NCBI GenBank assembly: GCA_009746045.1
Contig: RPFO01000380.1
Location: forward strand, 916,704-980,703
From: Mesostigma viride
Lineage: Eukaryota; Streptophyta; Mesostigmatophyceae; Mesostigmatales; Mesostigmataceae
Direction: 5' to 3'
DNA length: 64,000 nt
A program made the translations under genes and the position numbers. The notes beneath the pieces were generated by a model that saw only the letters and a program-made list of their open reading frames with translations, had not been told where the DNA came from and made no database searches. Within the stretch, counting starts at the first letter, position 1, and each line of letters begins with the position of its first letter. Of the stretch, positions 1 through 22,616 are shown piece by piece.

Positions 1-230
1 ATAGATGGAGAGATGGGACAATATTGGACCAAGGGGGGCCCACCATGGTGAGTTGGCCTAACTTGACAATGACTTGTACAACGATTTTGAGGGTGTGGCT
101 AGGCTCAACTGTTAAAGCCTGCACACACTTATGTAATAAACTTTTTTCTCTTATAGGAAGGCACTCCAATGGACCTTAGCTTCAGCACCTATTTTTTGAG
201 TTATTTGCTCATTTTATAGTTATGTTGCGG
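1..230. repeat. Left copy of a long direct repeat flanking the inverted retroelement pair
   Basis: This stretch is closely similar, in the same orientation, to about 9690-9885. Shared blocks include TTTTGAGGGTGTGGCTAGGC, the AATAAAC segment and GGAAGGCACTCCAATGGACC. Read on the minus strand, the right copy keeps a longer open frame (see 9555-9887), while this copy is broken by stops. It is probably a decayed fragment of another transposon into or beside which the LTR element moved. Nothing else is recognised in 231-372. Confidence 0.6.
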
Positions 231-373
231 CGGGCTCAAAGGGGGCCGATCTCCCGCCTGTAGCGTAGCTCTACCGCACGTCACCTACACCATGTAAGGT
301 GCTTGTTGTTACATAGGACTAGAGAGAAGGGGACCGGCGATGCGCCGGTGCTAGTGCCTACTGGCAACCGAGT

Positions 374-766
374 TGAGAGTGGACTAAACGAACAACTGAG
401 TTAGATGAGATGCTTAGGCTGACACACGGATTTCCGGCCTGCGCGCCGCGTATTGCCTACCGCGGCTGAGCGGGACACCTCAGTAGTGTACGGCCGTCCG
501 TACGGTATTGAGGTGTCATGTGGACTGTTGTGCCGTTAGTGCCAGACTGTGCCTAGTCTCTAGCTCGACCCGCCAGATCCGGGTTATCCGGGTCTGACAG
601 GCCGAGTGTAGGTGATGCAGGTGACGTGGTCGCATGGCATTGCAGTGTACAATTGTCCACTGGTAGACGCTGCAGTCGGCGTTGCCATAGGCATATAGGC
701 GTAGCACTGGGGAGTGCCACAGCACCGAGCAGCTCACGCACACATCGTTCCATTCTGAGCCCGTTT
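374..766 (+). repeat. LTR of copia-like element, left copy, 3' end missing
   Basis: The sequence matches the reverse complement of 9120-9563. It begins TGAGAGTGGACTAAACG, so the 5' end starts with the canonical TG. It includes an imperfect palindrome at about 476-517 (GACACCTCAG ... TGAGGTGTC). The match stops near 766. The last part of the LTR, the primer-binding region and the first ~200 codons of gag are deleted relative to the right copy. Confidence 0.6.
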
Positions 767-793
767 GGTGTTCGACGTATTTTTTGCATAAAT

Positions 794-2755
794 AGAGGGC
801 CATCGAGGGGAGGCTGCAGCTGAGCCTCCATCACATCCACGTAGCCATCTGGCTACGGTGTTTCGTCACTGTCGCTGGACATGACGATGTGCCCCTGTCT
901 CAGTGGGCATCTGCTTAACGCCAACGTGAGGCGTTACTGCTTGTGGCCACGCGTGAGCATGACTTGGCCACACCTCTGCCCCAGTTCCCTTCGGTCGCGC
1001 CAGTTGGATGGGGGGAAGTGCGGGGCCAGGCGGCAGCGATGCCGCCTCCGGCTGGGCGCGGGGCGGCAGGCGCCCCCAACCCACGCCTGGGTGGTTTGAC
1101 CACCCAGGGCCCTCTGGCAGGTCAGGGGGCCCACACCCAGCAGCCTGCCCCACCGCCCAGCGCAGGGGGTCAGACAGCTGCTGCAGCCCCAGGGGGTGCA
1201 GCGCCCCCGGTGGCGACGCCGGTGCAGACGGCGCAGGCGGGGGAGGCGACTCCCATGGAGGGCGTTTCCCCGCCCCCCCAGCGGATCAGGTGGTCAGTCC
1301 ACCTCCAGCCACCCCGCAGCAAGGGGTGCTGGCTCCAGGGACAAGGGCCTGGCCGTGGAAGGCGGGCCTATGGGTCCCACCCAGGCAGAACGGGCGCAGG
1401 GGCCTGATCAGCGTGAGGTGATGGAGGGTGTCCTGTATGGGGGCGATATGATCTGCCTGCAGCATGAGCAAGTGTGGAGGGCCATCCAGACCGCCACCAC
1501 CACCTTTCGGGGGCTGGCGGACACGACCCAGCAGCTCCACATAGCTGAGGCGGGCAGCCTAGTTTGTGCCATCATCACGCACTTGCTGGGCCTGCCCAAC
1601 CTGCAGGTGCCCACCCGCGCTCTCTGCAACAACCTGTTGCCTGTCCTGCAGGCCCTCCTTGCAAGGAGGAGCGTCCAGGGCGACAGGGCGCGTCTGGTGA
1701 GGGACCTGGAGCGTCTCCACAACGCCATCCTGGCAGGGGCTGGTAGGTTGCTGCCCGGGTGGCTGCGCCATGACGTGACTAACATTATTGACGATGATGA
1801 TGTGTCCCTCACCCCCACCTTCCATGACTGGGAGGAGGCCCGCAGCAGGAGGCGGGAGGTCACACATACTAACATCCCTGAATAGCCCACCCATCCGTTG
1901 CCTAACATCCCTACTGAACCCATGCATGTCACCCCCCTTCAGCCCACCCATGTAGCTCCTCCATCTCACAATGTCTCTCCTGTGGCAACTTCTGTAGCAC
2001 CCGCCTCTTCTTCTCCCCTGCCTCCCCCTCCCGCTGGCCTGTCTATAATGAGAACCGTCCTGTGGACAGGATCACAGTTAGGGGGTTGCCTAAGGGGCAC
2101 ACTAGGGAGCAGGGGAACCATGTGCTTCTGTCTCTCCAGTTAGCCAAAGAGGAGCTGATTGTGTAGAACTGGTTTGGGTCTCTCATGCAGGGGGATTTCT
2201 ATCATCAGTCTTCCACACAGATCCAGAACCTTATCCTCATCTTCCACCGTAGGTACCCCAGGTGGAAGGATACACAGGCTCGGGCAGTCTAGGAGAGTTT
2301 CCTGAGGGAACTCACCAACCTTCTCTCCACCCCCGCCTCTGTGGATATGTATGGGGCCTTTAGGTGGGTAGAGGAGTACCATGGGAGCTCCCTAGACTAT
2401 GTGGCTGAGACTAGGAAGTATGAGCTAGCCATTAAAGCCCGTCCTGATGTTCAGCAGCTGGATCACAAGTTTCTGCTGCATGCCTTCTTGGAGAAACTTA
2501 AAGTGGACAAAAACACGTATGCTGTGCTCGCAACAGGGCTGGCTAGGCATTGGGAGAACATGAAAGAAGCCCTGGACTACATCAAGCTGGCCCTGGCCCC
2601 CCTGAGCAAAGGGGCCATGGGCACATCAGTCAAGAGGGTCAGGGGGAAGGGACAAGAGGAGGAGGATAAGGAGAGGGAGGATAGAAACAAGAGGCCAGTC
2701 ACAATGGCAGAGGTTAAGTCCCTGCTAGGCCAGATGTTCAAGGGCAAGGGCAGTA
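794..2755 (+). pseudogene. gag pseudogene (left copy)
   Basis: This decayed gag frame starts inside the gene; the N-terminal coding part present at 8490-9100 is missing. Recognisable blocks are a proline/glycine-rich region (~1000-1420), a helical region around 1436-1885, a P/S-rich linker, and the conserved C-terminal part from 2341 (FRWVEEYH..., ...MFKGKG). In-frame TAG codons occur after NIPE (1883-1885) and after QARAV (2290-2292); both are also present in the right copy. A third TAG at ~2164 replaces a lysine codon of the right copy. The frame ends at the junction near 2750, before the zinc knuckle and pol. Confidence 0.65.
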
Positions 2756-5639
2756 ATGCCCAGCTCGACTTGCTTGCCAATCTCAAAGTGTTTTGACACT
2801 TGCTGAATGAAATCCTCTACAGCACGCCTTGGGCCAGCAATCAGCTGATCATCCCGATGCCACACAAACTTGAGTATGCCATGAGGGTGAGGGACCACAA
2901 AGAAACAAGGGTCTATGTCATCATATTTGGCCCCTAGCTTCTCAAACACTGCCTGAGCTGACATCCTGAAAATTCGAGGGGCTGATTGCAGCCCTTCGAC
3001 ACATATGTTAGCTTTCAGGTACTGATGAGGGATGTGTTTTGCCCAGACTCTGGGAGTGGAGACTACATACACCTGACCATGCCACGCTTGTTGTGCTATC
3101 TCAGGTGAGCCTTTCAAGAAAGCCCTTTTCAATATCTGTAGCCTTACATACATAATCATCCCCTACATTGAGGTGACCCACAAAGACAGACAGCAATATT
3201 TTTAGAGATGTTTGCTGAATGCCTGGCGTGTACAGCTCTGCTTCTGTCAGGTCAATGGTCCCCTTGAACTCTGTCACGCAAGGTCTGGCATGAAAAATGA
3301 CTGACCCATCTGCTGCTGGCTTATGTTTACACACAAATTTCAGGCGCAAGTGCTTGCACCCTGCAAGCTTTTTGTCAATAGGTGTGACAGGTGGAGTGTG
3401 AGATGGACTAAGTGGATCTGGCACTACCCATTCTTCCATGGCCTTGTTGAAGGCCTCCACCCATTTTAGGAAACCTATGTGTGTGCGACAGTCTTGCTCT
3501 ATCTGTTCATAAGAAAGGGGAGACATTTTTGCCACATCATGCTTGCCCAATCCAAAGGAGGATGGATGAAGTTTTTTATTGTGAACCAAATCTGCCACAC
3601 AGGGTTCTTGTCCTGGAGCATACTTGGGGGTAGCAAATTTTACATAAGCAAGGTTGTTTTGAAGAAGTGATTGAAGGGGAATTTTGAAATGATTCAGAGC
3701 AACACCACCCAGGTCCTGGATGGCCAGTTTATCACTTGAAATAATGACACCAGGGTAAGAAAGAAAAGGATCACCCAACAAGGCATTACCTTTATAACCT
3801 TCCAATTTCTGGAAAGGGGTTGGGATACCAAGTATAGTCAACATTACCTGACCTTGTACCTTGAGTGATGACTGCCCTGAGAAATCAGCCACATGGTGCC
3901 ACGGGGAAGGTTCCAAAGGCAAATGGGGCACAGCCAGTGCACTAATGATGCTGACCTGGGCTTGTGTGTCCACTGCAACCAAGAATGGGCTATTGTCATT
4001 CTGCCCAACCTTACCCACCTTAGCTGAGCCTGCAGCAGTTTGAGCTTCGGCTCTATGTGCTGATTGTAAAATGCGGACAGCTTCTGCTAGACTGCGTTTG
4101 GAAGGTGCAGCTAGTGGCTGAGCTAATTCCACAAGTGAATTAGTGATAGGTTGCTGATCACTTTCTTTGCCAACTTGACCCTCTGCTGCAGGGGGCCAAA
4201 CCTGCAGTGACTGCCTGCAATCATCAAGGGTGACCTGGGTGTCACAGGGGTTGTGGCTCTCACACTCACCAATGGGTGTTCCAAACAACCACTCATTGGG
4301 CAACGCTGGGATGCCAGGCCATTGTACAGGGCTGTCGGCCAACAACTCTTCCGCCTCTGCCACGTCTGACAAAGTTGGAAAATACAATTTCATCCTGTGA
4401 GGTGACCACCTGTGTACCTTACCCGTGTCATTGTGTTTAACATGCACTGTCCTGCCAGTGGTGTTAAACTTTAGGATGGTGGCTGGCCCATGCCAGGTAC
4501 CCACCTTGCCTAGTCCCGACTCCTTGTAGAATAGGACCTGATCCCCTTCTCTGAAGGTGGGACGTGGATGCTTTGCATCCTTGACAGCTAACCTGCTAGC
4601 TGTATGTGCTCGCTGTGCGTTGTATAGGGCTTATACCTCAGGTGGATATATGCCTGCATGCAATCCATCTGGTGTAATGACCACCCCTTGTGGGGTTTTC
4701 ATGAGTGGCCTCTTGTTGAGGACTTGGCACAACCTGGTGGACCACAGGGCTCTGTCAGCATACAACCCACTGTCAGCCAGCAAATTACCATCTTCCTTGG
4801 CTACTAGGGTTTTAATGGACCTGATAGCCCTTTCAATGATGCCTTGCCTCTCATGATCTTCTAGCTCTGCCAGATCAACAGCCTCACATCGTGGTTCATT
4901 GGCAAGACACGTGAACTGTTGATCCAATAGTAATGCCTCCACAGGGTAATACCCGGCCTGAGCAATCAAGAGAGCCTTGAGCAACTGTGTCTTGTCCATT
5001 CCAGGTAATGGTTCAATTGTTGTATACCTTGACCATGCATCTTTAAGTGCCAAGTAAGATTGTCCTTTTATATGAAAGACATCTCCAACCACCCCGCCCT
5101 TGCACTTAGGTGGGGTAGCTACATGCCACTTGGGGGGTTTGGGTGCATTGAACTGACAATGCTGGCAGTGGGATCTGACCACCTGGCAGGCACATCTGAG
5201 TGCTGCCCCCCCCATGGCTGTTGCCACCACCTCTGCACTCACTTCATGCCCTTTAAGGAAGTGCAACCGTAAAGCAAGCTCCTGAAAACTGATATGAGTG
5301 TCATATGAAGTGGACACCCTAGATACCTTGGGAACAATAGAAGTGAATGTGGGTTTAGAGCAATAGTCTTCTGAGACCAACTGTAACACCTTTCCAGTAC
5401 TGCTCAGTGCTCTGACAGTGGGGCATGCAGATAAAAGAGGTGAAGCAGGCACACTCAGACCAGCACGAGAGGGAGACTCACACTTCTTGTAAGGAGGCCT
5501 CTTGCAGTCCTTGGGGTCGCCGTGTGGCGGCCCGTGGCACTTGTGGCACAAGACGTCCAAATGCCCCAGCGTGTCCGTGTTCTTGCGGCAGGTGTCCCGA
5601 ATCTAGAACCGCATGCCACAGCGTGTGCACCGCTGAGAG

Positions 5640-5650
<11 letters not shown>
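2756..5650 (-). pseudogene. pol: pol pseudogene: zinc knuckle, integrase, protease-like, copia RT
   Basis: Minus strand, in order. A Cys/His knuckle (CHKCHGPPHGDPKDC, 5493-5548) comes first. Then the integrase zinc-binding HX4H...CX2C (LHFLKGH ... CQHC), the integrase core with D (GDVFHIKGQ), D (LLLDQQF) and E (GIIERAIRSI), and an integrase C-terminal SH3-like block (TWHGPATILKFN, 4500-4390). Next is a retropepsin-like block (VAVDTQAQVSIIS ... NALLGDPFLSYPG, about 4000-3740). Last is copia-type RT (LRLKFVCKHK, DIEK(G)FL, GLQSAPRIF, HRDDQLIAGP). The protease catalytic triplet reads DTQ instead of DTG. RT is split by a one-base frameshift near 3128, and YVDD is replaced by HRDD. The protease lying downstream of integrase is unusual for copia elements, where it normally precedes it. 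Confidence 0.75.
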
Positions 5651-9100
<3,450 letters not shown>

Positions 9101-9119
9101 TGCGAATTTCAGTCCAAGT

Positions 9120-9563
9120 TGAGAGTGGACTAAACGAACAACTCACTGAAAGGAAATGGAGAGAATGTATTATGACAACAATACTTCGATCACAACGGGC
9201 TCAGAATGGAACTCTGTGTGCGTGAGCTGCTCGGTGCTGTGGCACTCCCCAGTGCTACGCCTATATGCCTATGACAACGCCGACTGCAGCGTCTACCAGT
9301 GGACAACTGTACACTGCAATGCCATGCGACCACGTCACCTGCACCACCTACACTCAGCCCGTCAGACCCGGATTACCCGGATCTGGCGGGTCGAGCTAGA
9401 GACTAGGCACAGTCTGGCACTAATGGCACAACAGTCCACATGACACCTCAGTTCCGTACGGACTGCCGTACAGTACTGAGGTGTCCCGCTCAGCCGTGGT
9501 AGGCAATACGCGGCGCGCATACCGGAAATCCGTGTGTCAGCCTAAGCATCTCATCTAACTAAC
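9120..9563 (-). repeat. LTR of copia-like element, right copy, 5' end truncated
   Basis: On the minus strand the LTR ends ...GTTGTTCGTTTAGTCCACTC TCA at 9120, giving a canonical CA end. It is followed by 19 bp and the gag ATG at 9100. The other end is lost near 9563. The first ~24 bp of the left LTR (374 onward) are the exact reverse complement of these last ~24 bp, so the LTR has long terminal inverted repeats. A strong palindrome (GACACCTCAG ... CTGAGGTGTC, 9441-9484) lies inside. Confidence 0.65.
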
Positions 9564-9887
9564 CGTGCCCGCCCTCGATTGAGGGGGGCGCGGCGCCTTG
9601 AGACATGTGCTTTGTATTTTCATTTGCACACCGTACTTAGAGTGGTGAACGTAGGGAGGCCTTTTTTGCAGCTCCCACCCACCCACCCTCGCTGCTGTTG
9701 GGGACAAGGTTGGACCAAGGGGGCATGTGTTGGGCCCCATGATGGTGAGCTGGCACTTGACAATGCCTTGTCCAATGATTTTGAGGGTGTGGCTAGGCTC
9801 AACTGTTAAAGCTTGCACACACTTATTGTAATAAACATGTTTCTCTGGTAGGAAGGCACTCCAATGGACCTTAGCTTCAGCACACAT
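9555..9887 (-). pseudogene. ORF fragment in right copy of flanking direct repeat
   Basis: A 110-codon minus-strand open frame (CAEAKVHWSAFLPEKHVYY..., SHTLKIIGQGIVKCQL) covers the repeat shared with 1-230. In the left copy the same frame is interrupted. The phrase LKIIGQGIVKCQL is reminiscent of the stretch before copia integrase domains, but this is weak. It is probably a fragment of a different transposable element. Confidence 0.3.
9660..9885. repeat. Right copy of long direct repeat flanking the retroelement pair
   Basis: Same orientation as 1-230, with scattered substitutions and small indels. It continues directly into the 9-bp satellite at 9885, whereas the left copy continues into unrelated sequence. 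Confidence 0.6.
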
Positions 9888-10160
9888 GTTCTCTATGTTC
9901 TCTATGTTCTCTATGTTCTCTATGTTCTCTATGTTCTCTATGTTCTCTATGTTCTCTATGTTCTCTATGTTCTCTATGTTCTCTATGTTCTCTATGTTCT
10001 CTATTTTCTCTATGTTCTCTATGTTCTCTATGTTCTCTATGTTCTCTATGTTCTCTATGTTGTCTATGTTCTCTATGTTCTCTATGTTCTCTATGTTCTC
10101 TATGTTCCCTATGTTCTTTATGTTCTCTATATTCTCTCTCTATGTTCTCTATATTCTCTA
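9885..10160. repeat. 9-bp tandem repeat (TTCTCTATG)n
   Basis: About 29 copies of TTCTCTATG with few substitutions, decaying near 10130. Because 9 is divisible by 3, spurious long frames (LYV, MFS repeats) appear on the + strand. The following 10160-10979 holds short frames only and no gene I can support. Confidence 0.95.
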
Positions 10161-10979
10161 TGTTATGTTAACTATGTTTACAATGTCATGCCATGTTCTG
10201 CACATGGGATGGGGAGAAGTGCGGATTGTGCCATTAGCCCCTGCCATGCCGTGCGGGGGGAGCTCATGCTTGACTGCGTTGGCATGCAATGACGTGCTGC
10301 CGAGGTGATTGTCCGCTTGGGATATCATTTGAAAACGGCTTTTACCGTGTCTTGTTGTAATGATCAAAACATGAACGGACCAATGTTGGTACATGGCCGC
10401 TGTCGGGAATGCCTCTCTGCTCTTTCTTCCCCACACAGTGACGGGCACCATGCAGTCATTGGTTACCAACGCAGTGAACTAAATTTCCCTTATTGCCGCC
10501 GTGCCTCATGTGAACACTTTTGTGGCTCGCAGGACGAAGCTAGCGGCTGGGTGTGCTTTGCGGACAAGGTGCGGACAACATGCCAGGCAGATGTGGGACC
10601 TCGTGTTTTTCGCTTGTGCCTTAGAGGATGGCATGGCATGCGATGCGTGCTCTAGCTTTTTTTTGGACATTGGCACCCTGCAAAGTCATTAGGACACCGG
10701 AGGGTCCAGTACTGTGCCTGACCATCGCCTGCACATACGACAACGGATGTTACCCAACCCTTCATGTTCCAGCATCCGCCTTGTGACGATTCGAACAGGC
10801 GTTTTGAGACAAACGTGAATCGCTTCATACAGTATAGAGCGATAGTCCTGTTCCCTTTTGAAGCGGGCGCCGCGAGGAATTGTGATTGACCTGACAGGTG
10901 CGGCGCCGGTTGTATGGGATTCCATCATGGCGGAGATATCATAAATGCCGTTATGCTCCCTCTTCACCCCCCACCCCAG

Positions 10980-12069
10980 CTGATGGAGGACCCCGTGGTG
11001 GTGGAGCAACTGCGCAAGGAGAAGGAGCTGGTGGAGAACGAGCAGCTGCTGGTGGGTGGACGTGCCTGGTTTAATACGGTGCGACACTATACGTAGTAGT
11101 TAGACAGAAAGGGCAGCCATGCCAGAAGGAGCTGGTGGAGAAAGCGCTCTGTCGGTATGTGAGGGATGGGGAACGCCTTGTTGTCCTGGTGTGCGTGCCT
11201 GGGATGTGTTGTCCGGGTGTGGAAACGGCGCCGGCCTCTGCTTGCTGTGACACAGAACAAAGCGCGGTCGGTAAGGGATGGGACAATGCGCTCAGAGGCG
11301 GCGGCTGGCGGACGTTGATGCCTTCAAAAGGTTCTGTCAATAGGGTGTCCGATCCAGTGAGACAGCAAGAGGAAGTGCATAAGAATGAGCGTGAGGAGAA
11401 TGAGTTTCACTGCTGGCTGGCTGGATGGATGGAGTCTGGGTGTTCATGGGTAGGGTTTTTCAAGGCTCAACCACCTGTTTGTACCCCAAGCTGAGCAGCG
11501 ATTGGCTGACGAGGCATCGAAAGGCTGCATGTGCCTGTTTTGGGTGGGAGCTGGAGTCAGGCATGGCACCCAGCTGCGGATGTGTGCATGGTCCGGCAAA
11601 CAATATGCTGTGGGCTGGGAGGGAAGGCTGCCACACGTTGCCTCGCTGCACCGTGCCTTTGCCAGTGACAGGGACCAGGGACAGGGGCAGTGAGAGGATA
11701 TGGGCAGGGGCATGAAAGGATGAAGTGGGAGAATGATGAGTACCGATTCGCAGCCGATGGCATTCATGTGGATATGTTGTGGGCAATGGTACATCAAACG
11801 TTGCTGTGTTTGCTCTGGATAAGGGCCTCTGTTGCTTGTGTACTTACTTGCTGACGCACGGCCTGGTCCATGTTACTTTGGCATGCGACTGGCACGCATG
11901 CAAAAAGACAGACAGCCAGGTGGCTGGACACCTTCCCATCTCTACTTGCATGTTTTGTGCTCTTAATCCCCTGACCCGTTTTCATACTCCACACATCTTG
12001 GTGGGGTTGGGTGATCGTGGTTTCATCTCTGCAGGAGGCATTTGATGAAGTGGATCTACCTGAGGACTG
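10980..12069 (+). CDS. Possible small multi-exon gene, fragments only
   Basis: Not recognised. A good pyrimidine tract and AG at 10956-10979 precede a 71-bp candidate exon (LMEDPVVVEQLRKEKELVEN...) ending at a GTGGGT donor at 11052. Further acidic, charged stretches follow in + frames: QEEVHKNEREENEFH (~11364-11410), ERMKWENDEYRFAADG (~11725-11770), and a possible last exon after TCTCTGCAG, reading EAFDEVDLPED then TGA at 12067-12069. Charge-rich helices suggest one coiled-coil protein, but phases between exons were not proven. Part of the 10980 exon (AAGGAGCTGGTGGAGAA) is duplicated at ~11126. Confidence 0.25.
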
Positions 12070-12320
12070 AACTATATATGTAACGCTTGGGCACGGGACG
12101 CAATGGCCTCAACTACACCCCTGTATATCTGCATGAGACACCACCTGCCCAGGGTCAGTAAGATAGTTTCTAGATGTGGTACACAAGTGTTGCACTGGCG
12201 GCGATTAAATTAGAACATGCCTCCGTTGGGAGATCATGTAGCACATATTCCGTGATGGATGGTGGAGTGGAGGGAGCCGCGTAATCTAACTAACCTAACG
12301 CTATCTAGTGTAGAAAAATC

Positions 12321-12551
12321 CTAACTGCCCTTCTCATCAAAACGCCTCCTCCTCTTGGGGGGAGGTGGCTTGCCCACAGGGTCGGGCGTGTGAGCCTTGA
12401 CAATCTTCTGCCACCGCGTCTTGTTCCGCATGGCAGCCCAAAGAAGGCGTCGATGGGGCCTGTCTAAAGAAGCAGGCCTGGTCACCAGTTTCACCAGGTC
12501 GGCTGCTATAGTATATCTCCTGGCCAGCACCACCTGTGAGACAACCGGCAT
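12321..12551 (-). CDS. Hypothetical basic ORF, possible terminal exon
   Basis: A 76-codon minus-strand frame ends at a stop at 12321 and closes with a lysine/arginine-proline tail (GKPPPPKRRRRFDEKGS). A plausible AG acceptor (TCTCACAG) lies just inside at about 12536. No family is recognised. The PKRRRR stretch could act as a nuclear-localisation signal. It could equally be a chance frame or TE debris. 12560-13250 contains no supported gene. Confidence 0.25.
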   Translation of the reverse strand: MPVVSQVVLARRYTIAADLVKLVTRPASLDRPHRRLLWAAMRNKTRWQKIVKAHTPDPVGKPPPPKRRRRFDEKGS

Positions 12552-13253
12552 ACCGGCCTAGCCAAAGTTCTGAGGACCCGGACAAGCATTTTGTGGGTAG
12601 GCGTTTGCAAGCACAGGAAGACCAAGCTTTACATTAATGGATTGATCATTCCATATTAATAAGTCACATGCTCAGTCCGTCAATTTGGAGAGCGCTAGCT
12701 GGAGTGAGCTTTGTACATAGTGCTTATTTCGATTCATCCGGCGTCTTTGTTGCACAACGAGATCGAAGAGCCGTTTAATGGTCGCCGAAGGCAAGCCACA
12801 GCTGCTATCAACCACTCATACCATATCTATAGTATGCACATGTATCCTGGCGGAGCCATTGACCGAAGAAAATTTAGCCCTGCAGTAGTAGCCTGTAACA
12901 CGTACGAAGACTGCGTCACATGAGCATCAATCCTTAATTTCATGTGAATGGAATGATATAGAAATCTATCTAGCCTCTTGACAGTGGCAGGGGTACGTGC
13001 GGGCGCCGCGCGGCCTGAATCGCTATTTTTAACATAGATCCGTATGTAGTTAAATTGTCACCGGCCCGTGCCTATGGCTAGCTAGAGCCATGCTATATTC
13101 TGATCCACGGCCGCGGGCCCCTCCGTGATTGGGCTTCGATCCAAATTAACTTGCTAGTAGTAGCTCTCACCGGCCGCCCCCGGCATTCATATGATTGATA
13201 TGCACGCGGTCAGCTGCTTGCAACAGGGATCCCTGGCTTTCAGCAACGTGTCA

Positions 13254-13257
13254 TTTA

Positions 13258-13259
<2 letters not shown>
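13254..13259 (-). terminator. Poly(A) signal AATAAA of the SIL1-like gene
   Basis: On the minus strand the sequence reads TAATAAATGA: an AATAAA hexamer overlapping the stop codon of the last exon. The chlorophycean TGTAA signal is not evident here. Confidence 0.4.
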
Positions 13260-21450
<8,191 letters not shown>

Positions 21451-22616
21451 TCTGATGACACGTTATTCACGACAACAGACTCACAAACGCAGTTGCGATG
21501 TTGATATTATGTATTCGCTCATTTCGCTGGCTTTAATAGCATGAGCTTGTAAATTGGGTCGGTCTGATGACTCTGGTCCCCCGTGTTGCGCACAACTCAA
21601 GCGAGGTTTGCTACTACCTGACGCCCATGCCAGCTCGGCGGGACCAATCAGTGACAGAGAGACACGTGGGGCACGTCGGGCTCGCTGTACTCCAGGTGAC
21701 CCTGAGTAATACTTTCTGGAACATTGTAGCCGCAACTCTGGGCGCGCGCGGCCCGCATGGCACGTGACCGGCAATTTACCGTCCGAGCCTCCGAGGTAGG
21801 AGGGCTGGCTCGTCTACTGTAGGGGACAATCATGAGAGCGGGGTTTGAGACGTTGGGATTCTACGCGCATGCTACTCGTGTAATGATGCCATGATGTTCG
21901 TGGTAGGGGGCTGTGAATAATAGTGCAGGGAGAAATAACTGTGCAAGAAGTCTACGCTGTCTTTGGTGTCCAAATACAGCGGAGGGCAAGCCGTAGCCGG
22001 ATGAATAGTTCAGGACTCGGCGGGCCACCAGAGATGGCCGCTCTAATCTATACGCACGAAGCCAAAATTCATGTACTGAGGGGGGATATCATACCTTAGT
22101 ATACAGGGATGGTTAGTCAGCAGTATCCTGCTTGGACTGACGCCATGGAGGCAAAATCTGCTTAGCGTCTGCTGAGGATATCCGTGTAGACCATTGGACG
22201 AGCATGAGAATTACATCGACTCCCTCAATAGTATTCGGGAACGTAAGATGCTGAACTGGATTGTCTGTGAGGCGATACCCTACACTTTCATCCCGCCATA
22301 AACGGCCCCGCATTCCAGGCCTTAATCTCACCCGTCGAACGGAGATGTCAGTTGCTGGGGTACGTTGAAATATGACTTTCGCAACAATGCTCTCAAAGTC
22401 TTGTAGGCATTCCCGCACCTATGTTACGCATGGTCGACCGCGATCTCAATCGGAATATGAACCTGGTTGTTTATGAACCTGTTATGGGCATGTATCGCAC
22501 CGATCTTTTCAGTCGGCACATGTTGCCAGGCTGCCGAGCCAGTGCCGACGTGTGTTCCGCTAACCTTTTCCCACATCGTCTGCACGGTCAATGATTCAGG
22601 TGCACCCTTGCCGGTG
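21451..22616. promoter_or_regulatory. Divergent intergenic region between SIL1 and SAC3 genes
   Basis: 1.17 kb separates the two start codons, which face away from each other, so both promoters must lie here. No unambiguous TATA box was identified. A 101-codon minus-strand frame (22113-22418) occupies part of it. Confidence 0.4.
22113..22418 (-). CDS. Hypothetical ORF between SIL1 and SAC3
   Basis: A minus-strand open frame of 101 codons with balanced composition (RECLQDFESIVAKVIFQRTP..., VDVILMLVQWSTRISSADAK). There is no ATG at its start, and an AG just upstream on the minus strand (AACATAG, ~22419) could be an acceptor. It may therefore be a terminal exon of an unplaced gene. No family is recognised. 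Confidence 0.3.
   Translation of the reverse strand: MRECLQDFESIVAKVIFQRTPATDISVRRVRLRPGMRGRLWRDESVGYRLTDNPVQHLTFPNTIEGVDVILMLVQWSTRISSADAKQILPPWRQSKQDTAD

Larger units (their letters stand above)
374..2755 (+). mobile_element. Copia-like LTR retrotransposon, left (+) truncated copy
   Basis: An LTR fragment is followed by gag sequence reading rightward. It collides at about 2750 with the reverse-oriented RT end of the second copy. Gag-coding similarity to the minus-strand copy at 6540-8490 is near-continuous, so 374-2755 and 6540-9563 form the arms of a large imperfect inverted repeat with the pol region as spacer. The element is not functional: it has a deletion, several stops and no pol. 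Confidence 0.7.
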
